The notes under the pieces: generated by a model
What the model was told of the DNA's origin: nothing
Seen by the model: only the letters and a program-made list of their open reading frames with translations
Database searches by the model: none
Part shown: positions 1-6,355 of the stretch, in pieces
How the letters are laid out: every line of letters begins with the position of its first letter
How positions within the stretch are numbered: position 1 is the stretch's first letter
Translations under genes and position numbers: made by a program
Source of the DNA: Dehalococcoidales bacterium
GTDB taxonomy: Bacteria; Chloroflexota; Dehalococcoidia; Dehalococcoidales; UBA2162
Direction: 5' to 3'
Length of the DNA stretch: 10,523 bases
Assembly: GCA_016844285.1 (NCBI GenBank)
Contig: JAENIS010000091.1
Location: forward strand, 1-10,523

Positions 1-200
1 TCCCTCGTAGAGAAGTCCAAGATCCCGAAATAGACCTTCAAAAACAGGTGAAGGAAAGCCTTGGCGCGGGCGATGTTCAACCCTTCTGCATCTTCTGCCG
101 CAGGGTGGTAGCTTCTGAACCCGGGAGGAGCTTCCTGCCTAAGCTGGTCCAATACTCGAACAAGAACTAGGTAGCGGGTCGCCATGAACGGAAGAGACAT
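1..200 (-). CDS. 5' part of an AIPR/nuclease-like protein, cut by window edge
   Basis: A minus-strand frame opens with ATG at 200 and stays open through position 1, giving 66 codons of the N-terminus. The start is supported by a strong ribosome binding site, GGAGGAGGG at 207-215, six bases before the ATG; a second in-frame ATG lies at 185. The peptide begins MSLPFMATRYLVLVRVLDQL and continues through an acidic stretch to an ARAKAFLHLFLKVYFGILDF helix. From memory, this resembles the N-terminal region preceding the restriction-endonuclease-like fold of AIPR (abortive-infection, PF10592-type) proteins, where a similar HLFLKV.FG..DF segment precedes an 'ITDG..DGGIDAY' motif. That motif would lie outside the window, so the family call is tentative. 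The frame is also open upstream to about 480, but there is no ribosome binding site there and the translation is not convincing. Confidence 0.5.
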   Translation of the reverse strand, partial: MSLPFMATRYLVLVRVLDQLRQEAPPGFRSYHPAAEDAEGLNIARAKAFLHLFLKVYFGILDFSTR

Positions 201-488
201 TTTCGGCCCTCCTCCAAACAGATTGGCCAGTTTGCAGCCCCCGAATGACATTATCGGCCTTGCCATCATGAAGGCGGTAGAGACCCATTGGGCTGGAGCA
301 AGGTGGCTTAGAGGAAGCGTTCCAGAACCAAGTCCTTTCGGATATGGCGATAATAGCACTAGCGCAGAATCGGTGCAAGCGGCTAGCTTTTTGGAGCATG
401 CCTTCAGGAGTAACAAAACTGAACAGTGTCCAGTCAGGCCACGCTCTGCGAATTTACCTCTCTTTATATGCGAGACTGTTTAACAACT

Positions 489-523
489 CCTCACCCTTTA
501 TCCCTCTCCCCTTAACAAGGGGA
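489..523. repeat. CT-rich intergenic inverted repeat, copy 1
   Basis: A pyrimidine-rich run with CACCCTTTATCCCTC ends in a short hairpin: TCCCCTT (507-513), loop aac, AAGGGGA (517-523). The same layout (C-rich run, ATCCC, then a C-rich/G-rich hairpin) recurs at 1484-1528, 4694-4728/4871-4888 and 6356-6397, so this looks like one dispersed family. It has no T-tract and is a poor rho-independent terminator. Confidence 0.55.
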
Positions 524-527
524 TTTT

Positions 528-579
528 CTTCGTTTCGCGGGAAGCCCTTTCAGCTTCGTTTCGCGGGAAGCCCTTTCAG
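528..579. repeat. Perfect 26-bp tandem duplication
   Basis: A 26-bp unit starting CTTCGTTTCGCGGG and ending CCCTTTCAG occurs twice without a mismatch or spacer (528-553 and 554-579). It ends two bases before the -35 box at 582. Identity of both copies suggests a recent slippage duplication. Confidence 0.9.
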
Positions 580-581
580 TC

Positions 582-611
582 TTGATTTCAACCAAAAGGA
601 TGGCTTATACT
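582..611 (+). promoter_or_regulatory. Sigma70-type promoter of the EF-Tu-like gene
   Basis: TTGATT (582-587) and TATACT (606-611) are separated by 18 bases. This predicts transcription from about 618 and a leader of about 25 bases that carries the ribosome binding site of the gene at 643. Confidence 0.6.
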
Positions 612-642
612 AGGCTAAATAAAAGGTGAAGGAGGTGTTCCC

Positions 643-897
643 ATGTCTGAGATGCAGATTGGCACGGTGTCTGACTTCTTTGCCCGCCCGGTGGTTGCCG
701 GTATTCAATTAACGGCACCTCTGAATGCAGGAGACACCATACATATTAAGGGTCACACCACCGATATGACACTGACGATTACTTCCATGCAGATTAACAA
801 CGTGGAGGTCAAGCAAGCTAATGCCGGGGATGCGGTTGGTATCAAGCTCACCGACCGTGCCCGACCGGGAGACGCCATCTATAAAGTTACGGACTAA
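643..897 (+). CDS. Translation elongation factor-like small protein (EF-Tu domain 2 fold)
   Basis: This 84-residue protein is essentially one beta-barrel resembling domain 2 of translational GTPases. It has the typical run DFFARPVVAGIQLTAPLNAGD (positions 11-31), then the IHIKGHTTD strand (33-41), the TSMQINNVEV strand (47-56) and the NAGDAVGIKL turn (60-69). There is no GTPase domain, P-loop or other catalytic motif, so it cannot act as an elongation factor itself. Proteins like this are usually annotated 'translation elongation factor-like protein'; a role in binding RNA, ribosome or tRNA would be inference. The start is fixed by GGAGGTG (631-637) five bases before ATG. It is monocistronic and converges on ribH across an 87-base gap. 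Confidence 0.85.
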   Translation: MSEMQIGTVSDFFARPVVAGIQLTAPLNAGDTIHIKGHTTDMTLTITSMQINNVEVKQANAGDAVGIKLTDRARPGDAIYKVTD

Positions 898-984
898 AGC
901 TGCTTTGCCATTCGCCACCAGGTGTACCGGACGAATCTCCGACTGCCTTTGCCATTTCACACCCCGAGTTCCACCGGAAGGGTT

Positions 985-1455
985 TTATGAGCCGATGTTC
1001 TTGAGCAGGTTGGCCATCTCCAGGGCATTAACCGCCGCATCGAAGCCTCTATTTCCCGCCTTGGTTCCCGCCCGCTCGATAGCCTGCTCCAGGGTGTCTG
1101 CCGTGATGATGCCATAAGTGACTGGTAACCCGCTATCAAGACCTACCTTGGCAATACCCTTGGTAACCTCGGCGGCAATATATTCGAAGTGAGGCGTTCC
1201 CCCGCGAATGACGGCGCCAAGGCAGATAATAGCATCATACTTCTTCGTCTCCGCTAGCTTCTGGGCAACCAGTGGTATCTCGAATGAGCCGGGCACCCAG
1301 GCAATATCAATATCTGCCTCATCGACACCATGCCGGAGCAGAGCGTCCTGGGCACCTGCCAGCAGTTTGCTGGTGATAAACTCGTTGAAACGAGAGATGA
1401 CCAAACCGAATTTTAGCCCCTCCCCCAGCAAAACACCCTGAAAAAGCTTGCTCAT
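985..1455 (-). CDS. ribH: 6,7-dimethyl-8-ribityllumazine synthase
   Basis: RibH condenses 5-amino-6-ribitylaminouracil with 3,4-dihydroxy-2-butanone 4-phosphate to give lumazine, the penultimate step of riboflavin synthesis. The 156-residue length is normal for the family. Visible motifs are SRFNE (21-25), PGSFE (55-59), [13 protein letters not shown] (80-92) with the catalytic His89, and [11 protein letters not shown] (115-125), followed by the [10 protein letters not shown] segment that closes the active site of the neighbouring subunit. Family members assemble into pentamers or 60-mer capsids in the cytoplasm. AAGGAGG lies four bases before the ATG. It is the last gene of the operon, 164 bases after ribBA; that gap contains two hairpins, so its level may be set separately. 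Confidence 0.97.
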   Translation of the reverse strand: MSKLFQGVLLGEGLKFGLVISRFNEFITSKLLAGAQDALLRHGVDEADIDIAWVPGSFEIPLVAQKLAETKKYDAIICLGAVIRGGTPHFEYIAAEVTKGIAKVGLDSGLPVTYGIITADTLEQAIERAGTKAGNRGFDAAVNALEMANLLKNIGS

Positions 1456-1483
1456 AATGCCTCCTTATTGCTTCTAATTTCCA

Positions 1484-1528
1484 AACCCTATCCCCTTTAT
1501 CCCTTTCCCCTTGGCAATGGGAAGGGGA
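1484..1528. repeat. CT-rich intergenic inverted repeat, copy 2
   Basis: The run CCCTATCCCCTTTATCCCTT is followed by a hairpin made of TCCCCTT (1506-1512) and AAGGGGA (1522-1528) around a nine-base loop. The layout matches the copies at 489, 4694 and 6356. It lies in the ribBA-ribH intercistronic gap. Confidence 0.5.
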
Positions 1529-1541
1529 CTGGATTTTTGTG

Positions 1542-1560
1542 AAGAGGGCTTTGCCCTCTT
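1542..1560 (-). other. Intercistronic hairpin between ribBA and ribH
   Basis: AAGAGGGC (1542-1549) and GCCCTCTT (1553-1560) form a perfect 8-bp stem with a 3-base loop. It lies about 60 bases past the ribBA stop and 87 bases before ribH. No U-tract follows on either strand, so it is more likely an mRNA-processing or stability element, or a repeat remnant, than an intrinsic terminator. Confidence 0.45.
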
Positions 1561-1619
1561 AAACACCCGTTTATGAGTTAGAGAATAGAGCCTGTCTACT
1601 CCCAACACTTGCAGCGAGC

Positions 1620-2837
1620 TTATTTATCATCAAGGTCTGGTATGTCAAGAAGGTGACCCAGCTTTTTCTTTTTTGTGCCCAGGTAGTTGAGGTTATGAGG
1701 GTTTGGGGAGACGATAATCGGTACTGTTTCCAGCACCTTCAGACCGTAGCCTTCCAGGCCAATCACCTTTTTCGGATTATTGGTAAGCAGGCGAATCTGG
1801 TGCAAACCGAGGTCGGCCAGGATTTGGGCACCAATGCCGTAGTCACGCAGGTCGGGAGCAAAGCCGAGTGATAGATTGGCTTCAACGGTATCCAGTCCCT
1901 TATCCTGGAGAGCATAAGCACGAATCTTGTTGTGGAAGCCAATACCCCGCCCCTCCTGCCTCATGTAAAGTAGCACACCTCGCCCCTCTTTAGCAATATT
2001 CTCCATCGCCAGAGCCACCTGTTCGCCACAGTCGCAGCGAAGGCTGCCGAAGACATCCCCGGTAAGGCACTCACTATGCACCCGAACCAGCACTGGCTCA
2101 TCACCGGAGATATCTCCCAGCACCAGGGCCATATGTTCACCGGCGTCAGTATCACTCCGGTAGGCAATAAGGGTAAACTCGCCATACCTTGTTGGTAACC
2201 GGGCCTCAGCGATGCGGTGCACCAGCTTTTCATGACGGCGGCGGTAGGCAATCAGGTCGGCAACACTGGCAATCTTGATTCCGAACTTTTTTGCCATGGC
2301 CTCAAGCTGGGGCAAGCGTGCCATCGTGCCATCCTCATTCATAATCTCGCAGATAACTCCGGCAGGATAAAGACCGGCCAGCCGTGCCAGGTCAACGATA
2401 GACTCGGTATGTCCCGCCCGTACCAGGACGCCACCATCCCGCGCCCGCAAGGGGAAAATATGCCCCGGCCGGGCTAAATCATCTGCCCTGGTTGACGGGT
2501 CGAGGACGGCCCTTATTGTCTCGGCTCTATCGGCGGCGGAAATACCGGTGCTTACCTGGCGCTTGGCCTCGACCGACACCGTAAAAGCGGTGGTAAACTT
2601 TGAGGTATTCTCCGTTACCATCAAGGGGATTTTCAGGTCGTCCAGTCGCTGGCCAATAATGGGCAGGCAAATCAGTCCCCGGGCGTGCATTGCCATAAAG
2701 TTAATCGCCTCGGCGGAAACCTTCTCGGCAGCCAGGGCCAGGTCGCCTTCGTTCTCTCTATCCTCATCGTCGACGATGATAAGAAACTTACCCGCTTTTA
2801 GAATCTCACTCGCTTCAGGAATACTGACTAAGCTCAT
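1620..2837 (-). CDS. ribBA: Bifunctional 3,4-dihydroxy-2-butanone 4-phosphate synthase / GTP cyclohydrolase II
   Basis: This fusion supplies both precursors of riboflavin. The N-terminal DHBP synthase (about 1-200) converts ribulose 5-phosphate and shows the acidic [10 protein letters not shown] (23-32), STGIS (96-100), RPGHIFPL (123-130) and GHTE (142-145). The C-terminal GTP cyclohydrolase II (about 205-405) opens GTP; it has the zinc cysteines in [20 protein letters not shown] (Cys257, 268, 270) and RQEGRGIG (293-300). Both halves look complete. I place the start at ATG 2837 (405 residues) because GAGAGG sits six bases upstream. An in-frame TTG at 2864, directly after the ribE stop, would add nine residues but has no ribosome binding site. 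Third gene of the operon, 27 bases after ribE. Confidence 0.96.
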   Translation of the reverse strand: MSLVSIPEASEILKAGKFLIIVDDEDRENEGDLALAAEKVSAEAINFMAMHARGLICLPIIGQRLDDLKIPLMVTENTSKFTTAFTVSVEAKRQVSTGISAADRAETIRAVLDPSTRADDLARPGHIFPLRARDGGVLVRAGHTESIVDLARLAGLYPAGVICEIMNEDGTMARLPQLEAMAKKFGIKIASVADLIAYRRRHEKLVHRIAEARLPTRYGEFTLIAYRSDTDAGEHMALVLGDISGDEPVLVRVHSECLTGDVFGSLRCDCGEQVALAMENIAKEGRGVLLYMRQEGRGIGFHNKIRAYALQDKGLDTVEANLSLGFAPDLRDYGIGAQILADLGLHQIRLLTNNPKKVIGLEGYGLKVLETVPIIVSPNPHNLNYLGTKKKKLGHLLDIPDLDDK

Positions 2838-2864
2838 GTTTATCCTCTCTCCATCCCGGACCAA

Positions 2865-3494
2865 TCAAGCCATCAAGAAGCCGTGCTCCTTTAACAAATC
2901 AGCGGTTACTCCGCTCCGGCGAGCCGGGCTAAGCTGCTCGACATACTTGGCGATAATATCTACCTCAAGATTAACCGGCTCACCCACCCGTCTCTCTCCC
3001 AGAATAGTGTGCTGGCGGGTATAGCCAACCAGAGAAACCTGAAATGAGCGAGCATCCTTAACCACTACCGTTAGACTGACCCCGTCAACAGCGATAAAGC
3101 CTTTCTCCACCACGTAGCGCATCACCTCGGGCGGGGCCTCAATGGTAAGCAGCATGGCTTCACCTTCCCACCTGAGCGAGTCCACCCTGCCGGTCGTATC
3201 GATGTGACCCTGGACAAAATGTCCGCCCAGGCGTCCGCCCACCGCCAGCGGGCGTTCCAGATTAACCCTATCGCCCGCCGAAAGCAGACCGAGAGTCGAG
3301 CGTTTCCGTGTTTCCGGCATCAGGTCTACGGAAAAAGAAGCCTTGCTGAAACGGGTGACAGTCAAACAGACGCCATTGACGGCAATACTGCTGCCCAGTT
3401 CTGTTCCCTGAAGAACACGGCCAGCGGCCACCACCAGGTCAGCCTCTCCGACCGCAACAACTCGACCTACCTCTTCAATAATCCCGGTAAACAC
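2865..3494 (-). CDS. ribE: Riboflavin synthase, alpha subunit
   Basis: Riboflavin synthase dismutates two molecules of 6,7-dimethyl-8-ribityllumazine into riboflavin and the RibH substrate. The 209-residue protein shows the expected internal duplication of two lumazine-binding barrels. The first starts with MFTGIIEEVG and contains NGVCLTV (40-46); the second starts near GHFVQGHIDTTG (91-102) and contains DGVSLTV (137-143). Length and motifs are normal for the trimeric enzyme. The start codon is GTG at 3494, with AAGGAG five bases upstream, and this choice restores the canonical MFTGII N-terminus. It lies 40 bases after ribD and 27 bases before ribBA, inside the operon. The same gene is called ribC in some organisms. 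Confidence 0.96.
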   Translation of the reverse strand: MFTGIIEEVGRVVAVGEADLVVAAGRVLQGTELGSSIAVNGVCLTVTRFSKASFSVDLMPETRKRSTLGLLSAGDRVNLERPLAVGGRLGGHFVQGHIDTTGRVDSLRWEGEAMLLTIEAPPEVMRYVVEKGFIAVDGVSLTVVVKDARSFQVSLVGYTRQHTILGERRVGEPVNLEVDIIAKYVEQLSPARRSGVTADLLKEHGFLMA

Positions 3495-3534
3495 TCAAGC
3501 TCCTTAGCTGAGACGTCCGAAACATGGCAGACTC

Positions 3535-4629
3535 TTAACTGTTCTCAACATAGCCGCTAACCATGACGTCTTCGCCAAACCTTTCCACGCTGGTACGCTT
3601 CAGACTGATGGCTTGGCTAACCTTATCGACTCCTTTACCGGCCACCGCCATCCTGGCGCCTTCCCCACCGATGACCATCGGGGCAATAAATGTAATCACC
3701 TTATCCACCAGCCTGGAGTCGAAGAGGGAGCCGAGGAGGATACCACCCCCCTCAACCAAAACGCTGGTAATCTCTTTCTCCCCCAGCACTCTGAGCAATC
3801 TTTGCAGGTCTAACCGCCCTGCCTTCGAGGGCAACTCCAGTAGTTCCGCACCAGCCTGGAGGAAAGCCTTTTTCCTTTCGGCGGCAACCCGCTTACCCAG
3901 TACCAGTAGCACTTTGCCGGGTTCACTGAAGACCTGGGCGGTGGGTGGTGTACGCCCTCTACCATCGATAATGACCCGCAGAGGCTGCTTCTTTGCCTCA
4001 CCACCGCTGCCGCCAAACCGGCAGGTGAGGTGGGGGTCATCAGCCAGGATAGTATTGGCGCCGACCATGATGGCATCGCTCGCATAGCGCAGGTAGTGAA
4101 CGTATTTTCTGGACTCACTACCACTAATCCACTTTGAATCGCCACTCTTCGTGGCAATCTTACCATCGAGGCTTACGGCGAACTTGGCGGTAACGAGAGG
4201 CATACCCGTAGTAATAAACTTGATATAGGCCTCATTTATCCCCTTAGCCGCTTCCTCACCCTCCCCAACATAGGTCTTAATACCCAACCTTTCTAACTCT
4301 GCTTTCCCCTGCCCTGAAACCATGGGATTTGGGTCGAGCATGGCCAGATGCACTTTAGAGATGCCGGCAGTAATGACGGCCTGAGTGCAGGGCGGTGTGC
4401 GACCAAAATGGCAGCATGGCTCCAGGGTAACATACATCACTGCCCCGCGGGCTTTTTCACCAGCTTGCTTTAGCGCCATCACCTCGGCATGCCCGGAGCC
4501 GGGCGGCTGGGTATAACCCTGCCCAACAACTTCACCATCACTAACCACCACCGCTCCTACCGCCGGATTAGGGCTCACCTGGCCTAACGCCAGCTTTGCC
4601 AGAGCAAGAGCCTGTTTCATGTAATCCAT
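3535..4629 (-). CDS. ribD: Bifunctional pyrimidine deaminase / reductase of riboflavin synthesis
   Basis: RibD deaminates and then reduces the pyrimidine formed from GTP by RibA. The N-terminal deaminase (about 1-120) carries the zinc site: His47 and catalytic Glu49 in GHAEV, and Cys72 and Cys81 in PCCHFGRTPPC. The C-terminal reductase (about 145-364) starts at PLVTAKFAVSLDGKIAT and includes the MVGANTILADDP and LVEGGG motifs. At 364 residues the protein is full length. It is the first gene of ribD-ribE-ribBA-ribH. The ATG at 4629 lies only nine bases after a predicted -10 box and has no Shine-Dalgarno sequence, so the mRNA is probably leaderless; a second ATG three codons in (4620) is possible. 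The short leader leaves no room for an FMN riboswitch. Confidence 0.96.
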   Translation of the reverse strand: MDYMKQALALAKLALGQVSPNPAVGAVVVSDGEVVGQGYTQPPGSGHAEVMALKQAGEKARGAVMYVTLEPCCHFGRTPPCTQAVITAGISKVHLAMLDPNPMVSGQGKAELERLGIKTYVGEGEEAAKGINEAYIKFITTGMPLVTAKFAVSLDGKIATKSGDSKWISGSESRKYVHYLRYASDAIMVGANTILADDPHLTCRFGGSGGEAKKQPLRVIIDGRGRTPPTAQVFSEPGKVLLVLGKRVAAERKKAFLQAGAELLELPSKAGRLDLQRLLRVLGEKEITSVLVEGGGILLGSLFDSRLVDKVITFIAPMVIGGEGARMAVAGKGVDKVSQAISLKRTSVERFGEDVMVSGYVENS

Positions 4630-4638
4630 ATTATGCCC

Positions 4639-4668
4639 ATTCTAGCAAAACTCTTTTGGAAAGTGCAA
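4639..4668 (-). promoter_or_regulatory. Promoter of the riboflavin operon, predicted leaderless
   Basis: On the minus strand, TTGCAC (4663-4668) and TAGAAT (4639-4644) are 18 bases apart, and TGC directly before the second box makes an extended -10. The expected transcription start is near 4632, three bases before the ribD ATG. Confidence 0.6.
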
Positions 4669-4693
4669 ATGGACAACAGGGATTGTTTGCTAA

Positions 4694-4888
4694 CCTCACC
4701 CCCTTTAATCCCCCTCTCCTGAAAGGAGTCTTGTATCAAATGTCATTCTGAGGAGCGAAGCGACGAAGAATCTGGGTGTGGGGCTAGTTGGTATCCAATA
4801 GTCCCCATCACCCCGAGACCCTTCGCTACGCTCAGGGTGACATAGATGAATTCACTTTTGATACAAAGCCCCTGAAAGGAGAGGGGGA
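4694..4888. repeat. CT-rich intergenic inverted repeat, copy 3, split by an insertion
   Basis: The left half (4694-4728: CCTCACCCCCTTTAATCCCC onward) and the right half (4871-4888) rejoin into a palindrome. CCCCCTCTCC (4710-4719), TGAAA, GGAGAGGGGG (4878-4887) would form a 10-bp stem once the 142 bases between are removed. It belongs to the same family as the copies at 489, 1484 and 6356. Confidence 0.65.
4729..4870. mobile_element. MITE-like element with terminal inverted repeats and 11-bp direct repeats
   Basis: This 142-bp segment has terminal inverted repeats with a perfect 10-bp core, TTGTATCAAA (4731-4740) against TTTGATACAA (4857-4866). It is flanked by the direct repeat CCTGAAAGGAG (4718-4728 and 4871-4881), which looks like a target duplication. 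Inside is a longer imperfect inverted repeat, starting TGTCATTCTGAGGAGCGAAG at 4741 and ending CGCTCAGGGTGACA at 4842. It has no coding capacity, so movement would need a transposase supplied in trans. Confidence 0.6.
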
Positions 4889-4979
4889 TAGGTTACAAGA
4901 CGACCTTGACAACATCAAACTCAATTACTAACAGTCTCATTATAGAATGGACTCAGGGCATGATATTCAAATAGAAGAT

Positions 4980-5047
4980 GTCATTCTGGCGAAGGCCAGA
5001 ATCCAGATACCACCCTGCTCCTGGATTCCAGCCTACGCTGGAATGAC
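4980..5047. repeat. Double-hairpin palindromic repeat element
   Basis: Two 27-bp arms, 4980-5006 and 5021-5047, are inverted copies matching at 22 of 27 positions and separated by 14 bases. Each arm also contains its own perfect hairpin: ATTCTGGC-gaag-GCCAGAAT on the left and ATTCCAGC-ctac-GCTGGAAT on the right. The outer sequence GTCATTC...GAATGAC resembles REP-like elements that I recall as widespread in bacterial intergenic DNA. Confidence 0.75.
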
Positions 5048-5093
5048 GGTTTTTGAACGTGTACAGACTACGGTTTTTGAACGTGTACAGACT
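5046..5093. repeat. Perfect 24-bp tandem duplication
   Basis: A 24-bp unit beginning ACGGTTTTTGAACG and ending GTACAGACT occurs twice back to back (5046-5069, 5070-5093) without mismatch. The first copy overlaps the last two bases of the double-hairpin element. Confidence 0.92.
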
Positions 5094-5155
5094 ATTATGA
5101 GACACTTGGTAAGTGGAGTGACCCCAGTCAACTAGCATGATGGTAATAGATGGAG

Positions 5156-5161
5156 TATAAT
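5156..5161 (+). promoter_or_regulatory. Predicted -10 box of lepB
   Basis: TATAAT matches the consensus and ends 15 bases before the lepB ATG. No good -35 box lies at 16-18 bases upstream (the sequence there is TAGCAT). Transcription would start near 5168, leaving a leader of about nine bases without a Shine-Dalgarno sequence. Confidence 0.45.
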
Positions 5162-5176
5162 TAGCGAGTCAAGTAG

Positions 5177-5785
5177 ATGAAAAGTTTTCTTCGTGATACC
5201 CTGACCACACTCTTACTGGCGATAGTAATCTACGTTGGGCTTCGAACCACACTGAAGCATTCGGTAGTTATCAGTCCGAGCATGGAGCCTACCCTGATGG
5301 TAGGGCAACACGTACTGGTAAGCTCTCTTGCTTACAAGTTCCGTGAGCCGCAAAGAGGCGATATCGTTGTCTTCCATCCCGTCAGTAGCCAGGGAAGTGA
5401 TTTCATTAAACGCATCATCGGCTTGCCAGGGGAGTCCGTAGAAATAAGAGGGGGAATAGTTTATATTCATGAGGTGGATGGGCAAGTATCCGCCTTGAAG
5501 GAACCCTATCTTAAAGAAGCGGCGGCCAATAACTTCAAGGGAAAGACCATCCCGCCAAAGGAATATTTTGTCATGGGCGATAACCGTAATAACAGTGGCG
5601 ACTCTCGTGATGGCTGGACAGTGCCCCGGCAAAACATCACCGGTAAAGCCTGGCTAGACATCGGGCCAAGTAAGTGGGGACTGGCGCCCAACTATCCCCT
5701 ACAAAAACAAATCGATGGTCTGACCAGTCAATCCTTCCCAATGGGAAGAATGATACTGGCGGAAGGGAGCAGGGTTAATGAATAA
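5177..5785 (+). CDS. lepB: Signal peptidase I
   Basis: This membrane-anchored serine protease removes signal peptides from exported proteins. One N-terminal membrane segment (about residues 9-22, TLTTLLLAIVIYVG) is followed by the extracytoplasmic catalytic domain. The nucleophile is Ser35 in the SPSMEPTL box, and the general base is Lys78 in DFIKRIIGLPGE. YFVMGDNRNNSGDSRDGW is the conserved box near the C-terminal half. At 202 residues it is a typical single-anchor bacterial enzyme. The start at 5177 places the membrane segment right after a short Lys/Arg-containing N-terminus. There is no Shine-Dalgarno sequence, and a -10 box sits 15 bases upstream. The stop overlaps pyrE by eight bases, so the two are translationally coupled. 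Confidence 0.95.
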   Translation: MKSFLRDTLTTLLLAIVIYVGLRTTLKHSVVISPSMEPTLMVGQHVLVSSLAYKFREPQRGDIVVFHPVSSQGSDFIKRIIGLPGESVEIRGGIVYIHEVDGQVSALKEPYLKEAAANNFKGKTIPPKEYFVMGDNRNNSGDSRDGWTVPRQNITGKAWLDIGPSKWGLAPNYPLQKQIDGLTSQSFPMGRMILAEGSRVNE

Positions 5786-6344
5786 TATCGAAGAGATGTT
5801 TCAGAAATCGGGGGCACTACTGGAGGGGCACTTCCTGCTGACTTCGGGATTACACTCCCCGGTCTACTGGGAGAAATTCCTGGTGTTACAATACCCGAGC
5901 TACACGGAACAGCTTTGCGCGGTTATCGCCAGCCATTTCCGCAAGGAACAGGTTGAGGTCGTCGCTGGACCGACTACCGGTGGTGTTATCCTGGCCTACG
6001 AAGTAGCCCGGCAGCTGGGCTTACGCGGTATTTTTGCCGAAAACAAAGAGGGCGGCGGCAGAGCCTTCAAACGGGGCTTCAGTATTAAACCGGGTGAGCG
6101 CGTCCTCATCGTTGACGACATCCTCACCACAGGCAGCTCAATACGCGAGGTTATCGCCGCAGTCACGGAAAAGGGTGGCAACATCGTTGGCATTGGTGTG
6201 CTGGTTGACCGCTCCGAGCGAAGTGTTGATTTTGGCGTCCCTCTCTTTAGCTGTCATCGTGCCGCAACAATAACCTATAGCCCAAAGAATTGTCCTCTCT
6301 GCGCCGCCAAAATCCCGCTAGTCAAGCCCGGCAGCAGCAGTTAG
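5778..6344 (+). CDS. pyrE: Orotate phosphoribosyltransferase
   Basis: PyrE joins orotate to PRPP to make orotidine 5'-phosphate in de novo pyrimidine synthesis. The 188-residue protein has GHFLLTSGLHSPVY near the N-terminus (17-30), the GPTTGGVILA loop (64-73), a flexible Lys/Arg-rich loop ENKEGGGRAFKRGF (88-101) and the PRPP-binding motif RVLIVDDILTTGSS (108-121). The C-terminal CPLC..KIPLVKPGS ending is, as I recall, typical of the Thermus-type PyrE subfamily. The ATG at 5778 lies inside the last codons of lepB, with a GGAAGGGAG ribosome binding site in the lepB coding sequence. The pairing with lepB is probably one of convenience and not functional. Confidence 0.94.
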   Translation: MNNIEEMFQKSGALLEGHFLLTSGLHSPVYWEKFLVLQYPSYTEQLCAVIASHFRKEQVEVVAGPTTGGVILAYEVARQLGLRGIFAENKEGGGRAFKRGFSIKPGERVLIVDDILTTGSSIREVIAAVTEKGGNIVGIGVLVDRSERSVDFGVPLFSCHRAATITYSPKNCPLCAAKIPLVKPGSSS

Positions 6345-6355
6345 CTAATTTAGAA

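Larger units (their letters stand above)
201..581. other. Non-coding stretch between divergent genes
   Basis: About 380 bases separate the minus-strand gene starting at 200 from the promoter of the plus-strand gene at 643. Several frames are open, but none has a convincing ribosome binding site or recognisable protein. The right part holds a CT-rich inverted repeat (489-523) and a 26-bp tandem duplication (528-579). I saw no RNA gene and no clear promoter for the leftward gene. Confidence 0.5.
4630..5176. other. 547-bp repeat-filled intergenic region between divergent ribD and lepB
   Basis: No gene is supported here. From left to right it holds the ribD promoter, a CT-rich palindrome split by a MITE-like insertion (4710-4888), about 90 bases of unassigned AT-richer DNA, a double-hairpin element (4980-5047), a 24-bp tandem duplication (5046-5093), and the lepB -10 box. 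Short open frames on both strands at 4947-5138 simply run through these repeats. Confidence 0.8.

Noticed and set aside
139..399. Minus-strand 86-codon open frame upstream of the truncated left-edge gene
   Set aside because: It is in another frame than the gene with the strong ribosome binding site at 207-215, overlaps its start and has no recognisable motif or ribosome binding site of its own.
528..579. CRISPR-like repeat
   Set aside because: Two units without spacers form a simple tandem duplication; the same holds for 5046-5093, and no cas gene is present.
3563..4087. Plus-strand 174-codon open frame
   Set aside because: It is the complement of the well-supported ribD gene; its composition (Ser/Pro-rich) is typical of an antisense shadow.
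4906..4948. Promoter TTGACA (4906) with TATAGAAT (4941) facing lepB
   Set aside because: The spacing between the two boxes is about 30 bases, too long for a sigma70 promoter, and the box at 17 bases (TAACAG) is poor.
4947..5138. Short open frames on both strands (about 61 codons)
   Set aside because: They run through the palindromic element and the tandem duplication and have no ribosome binding site.
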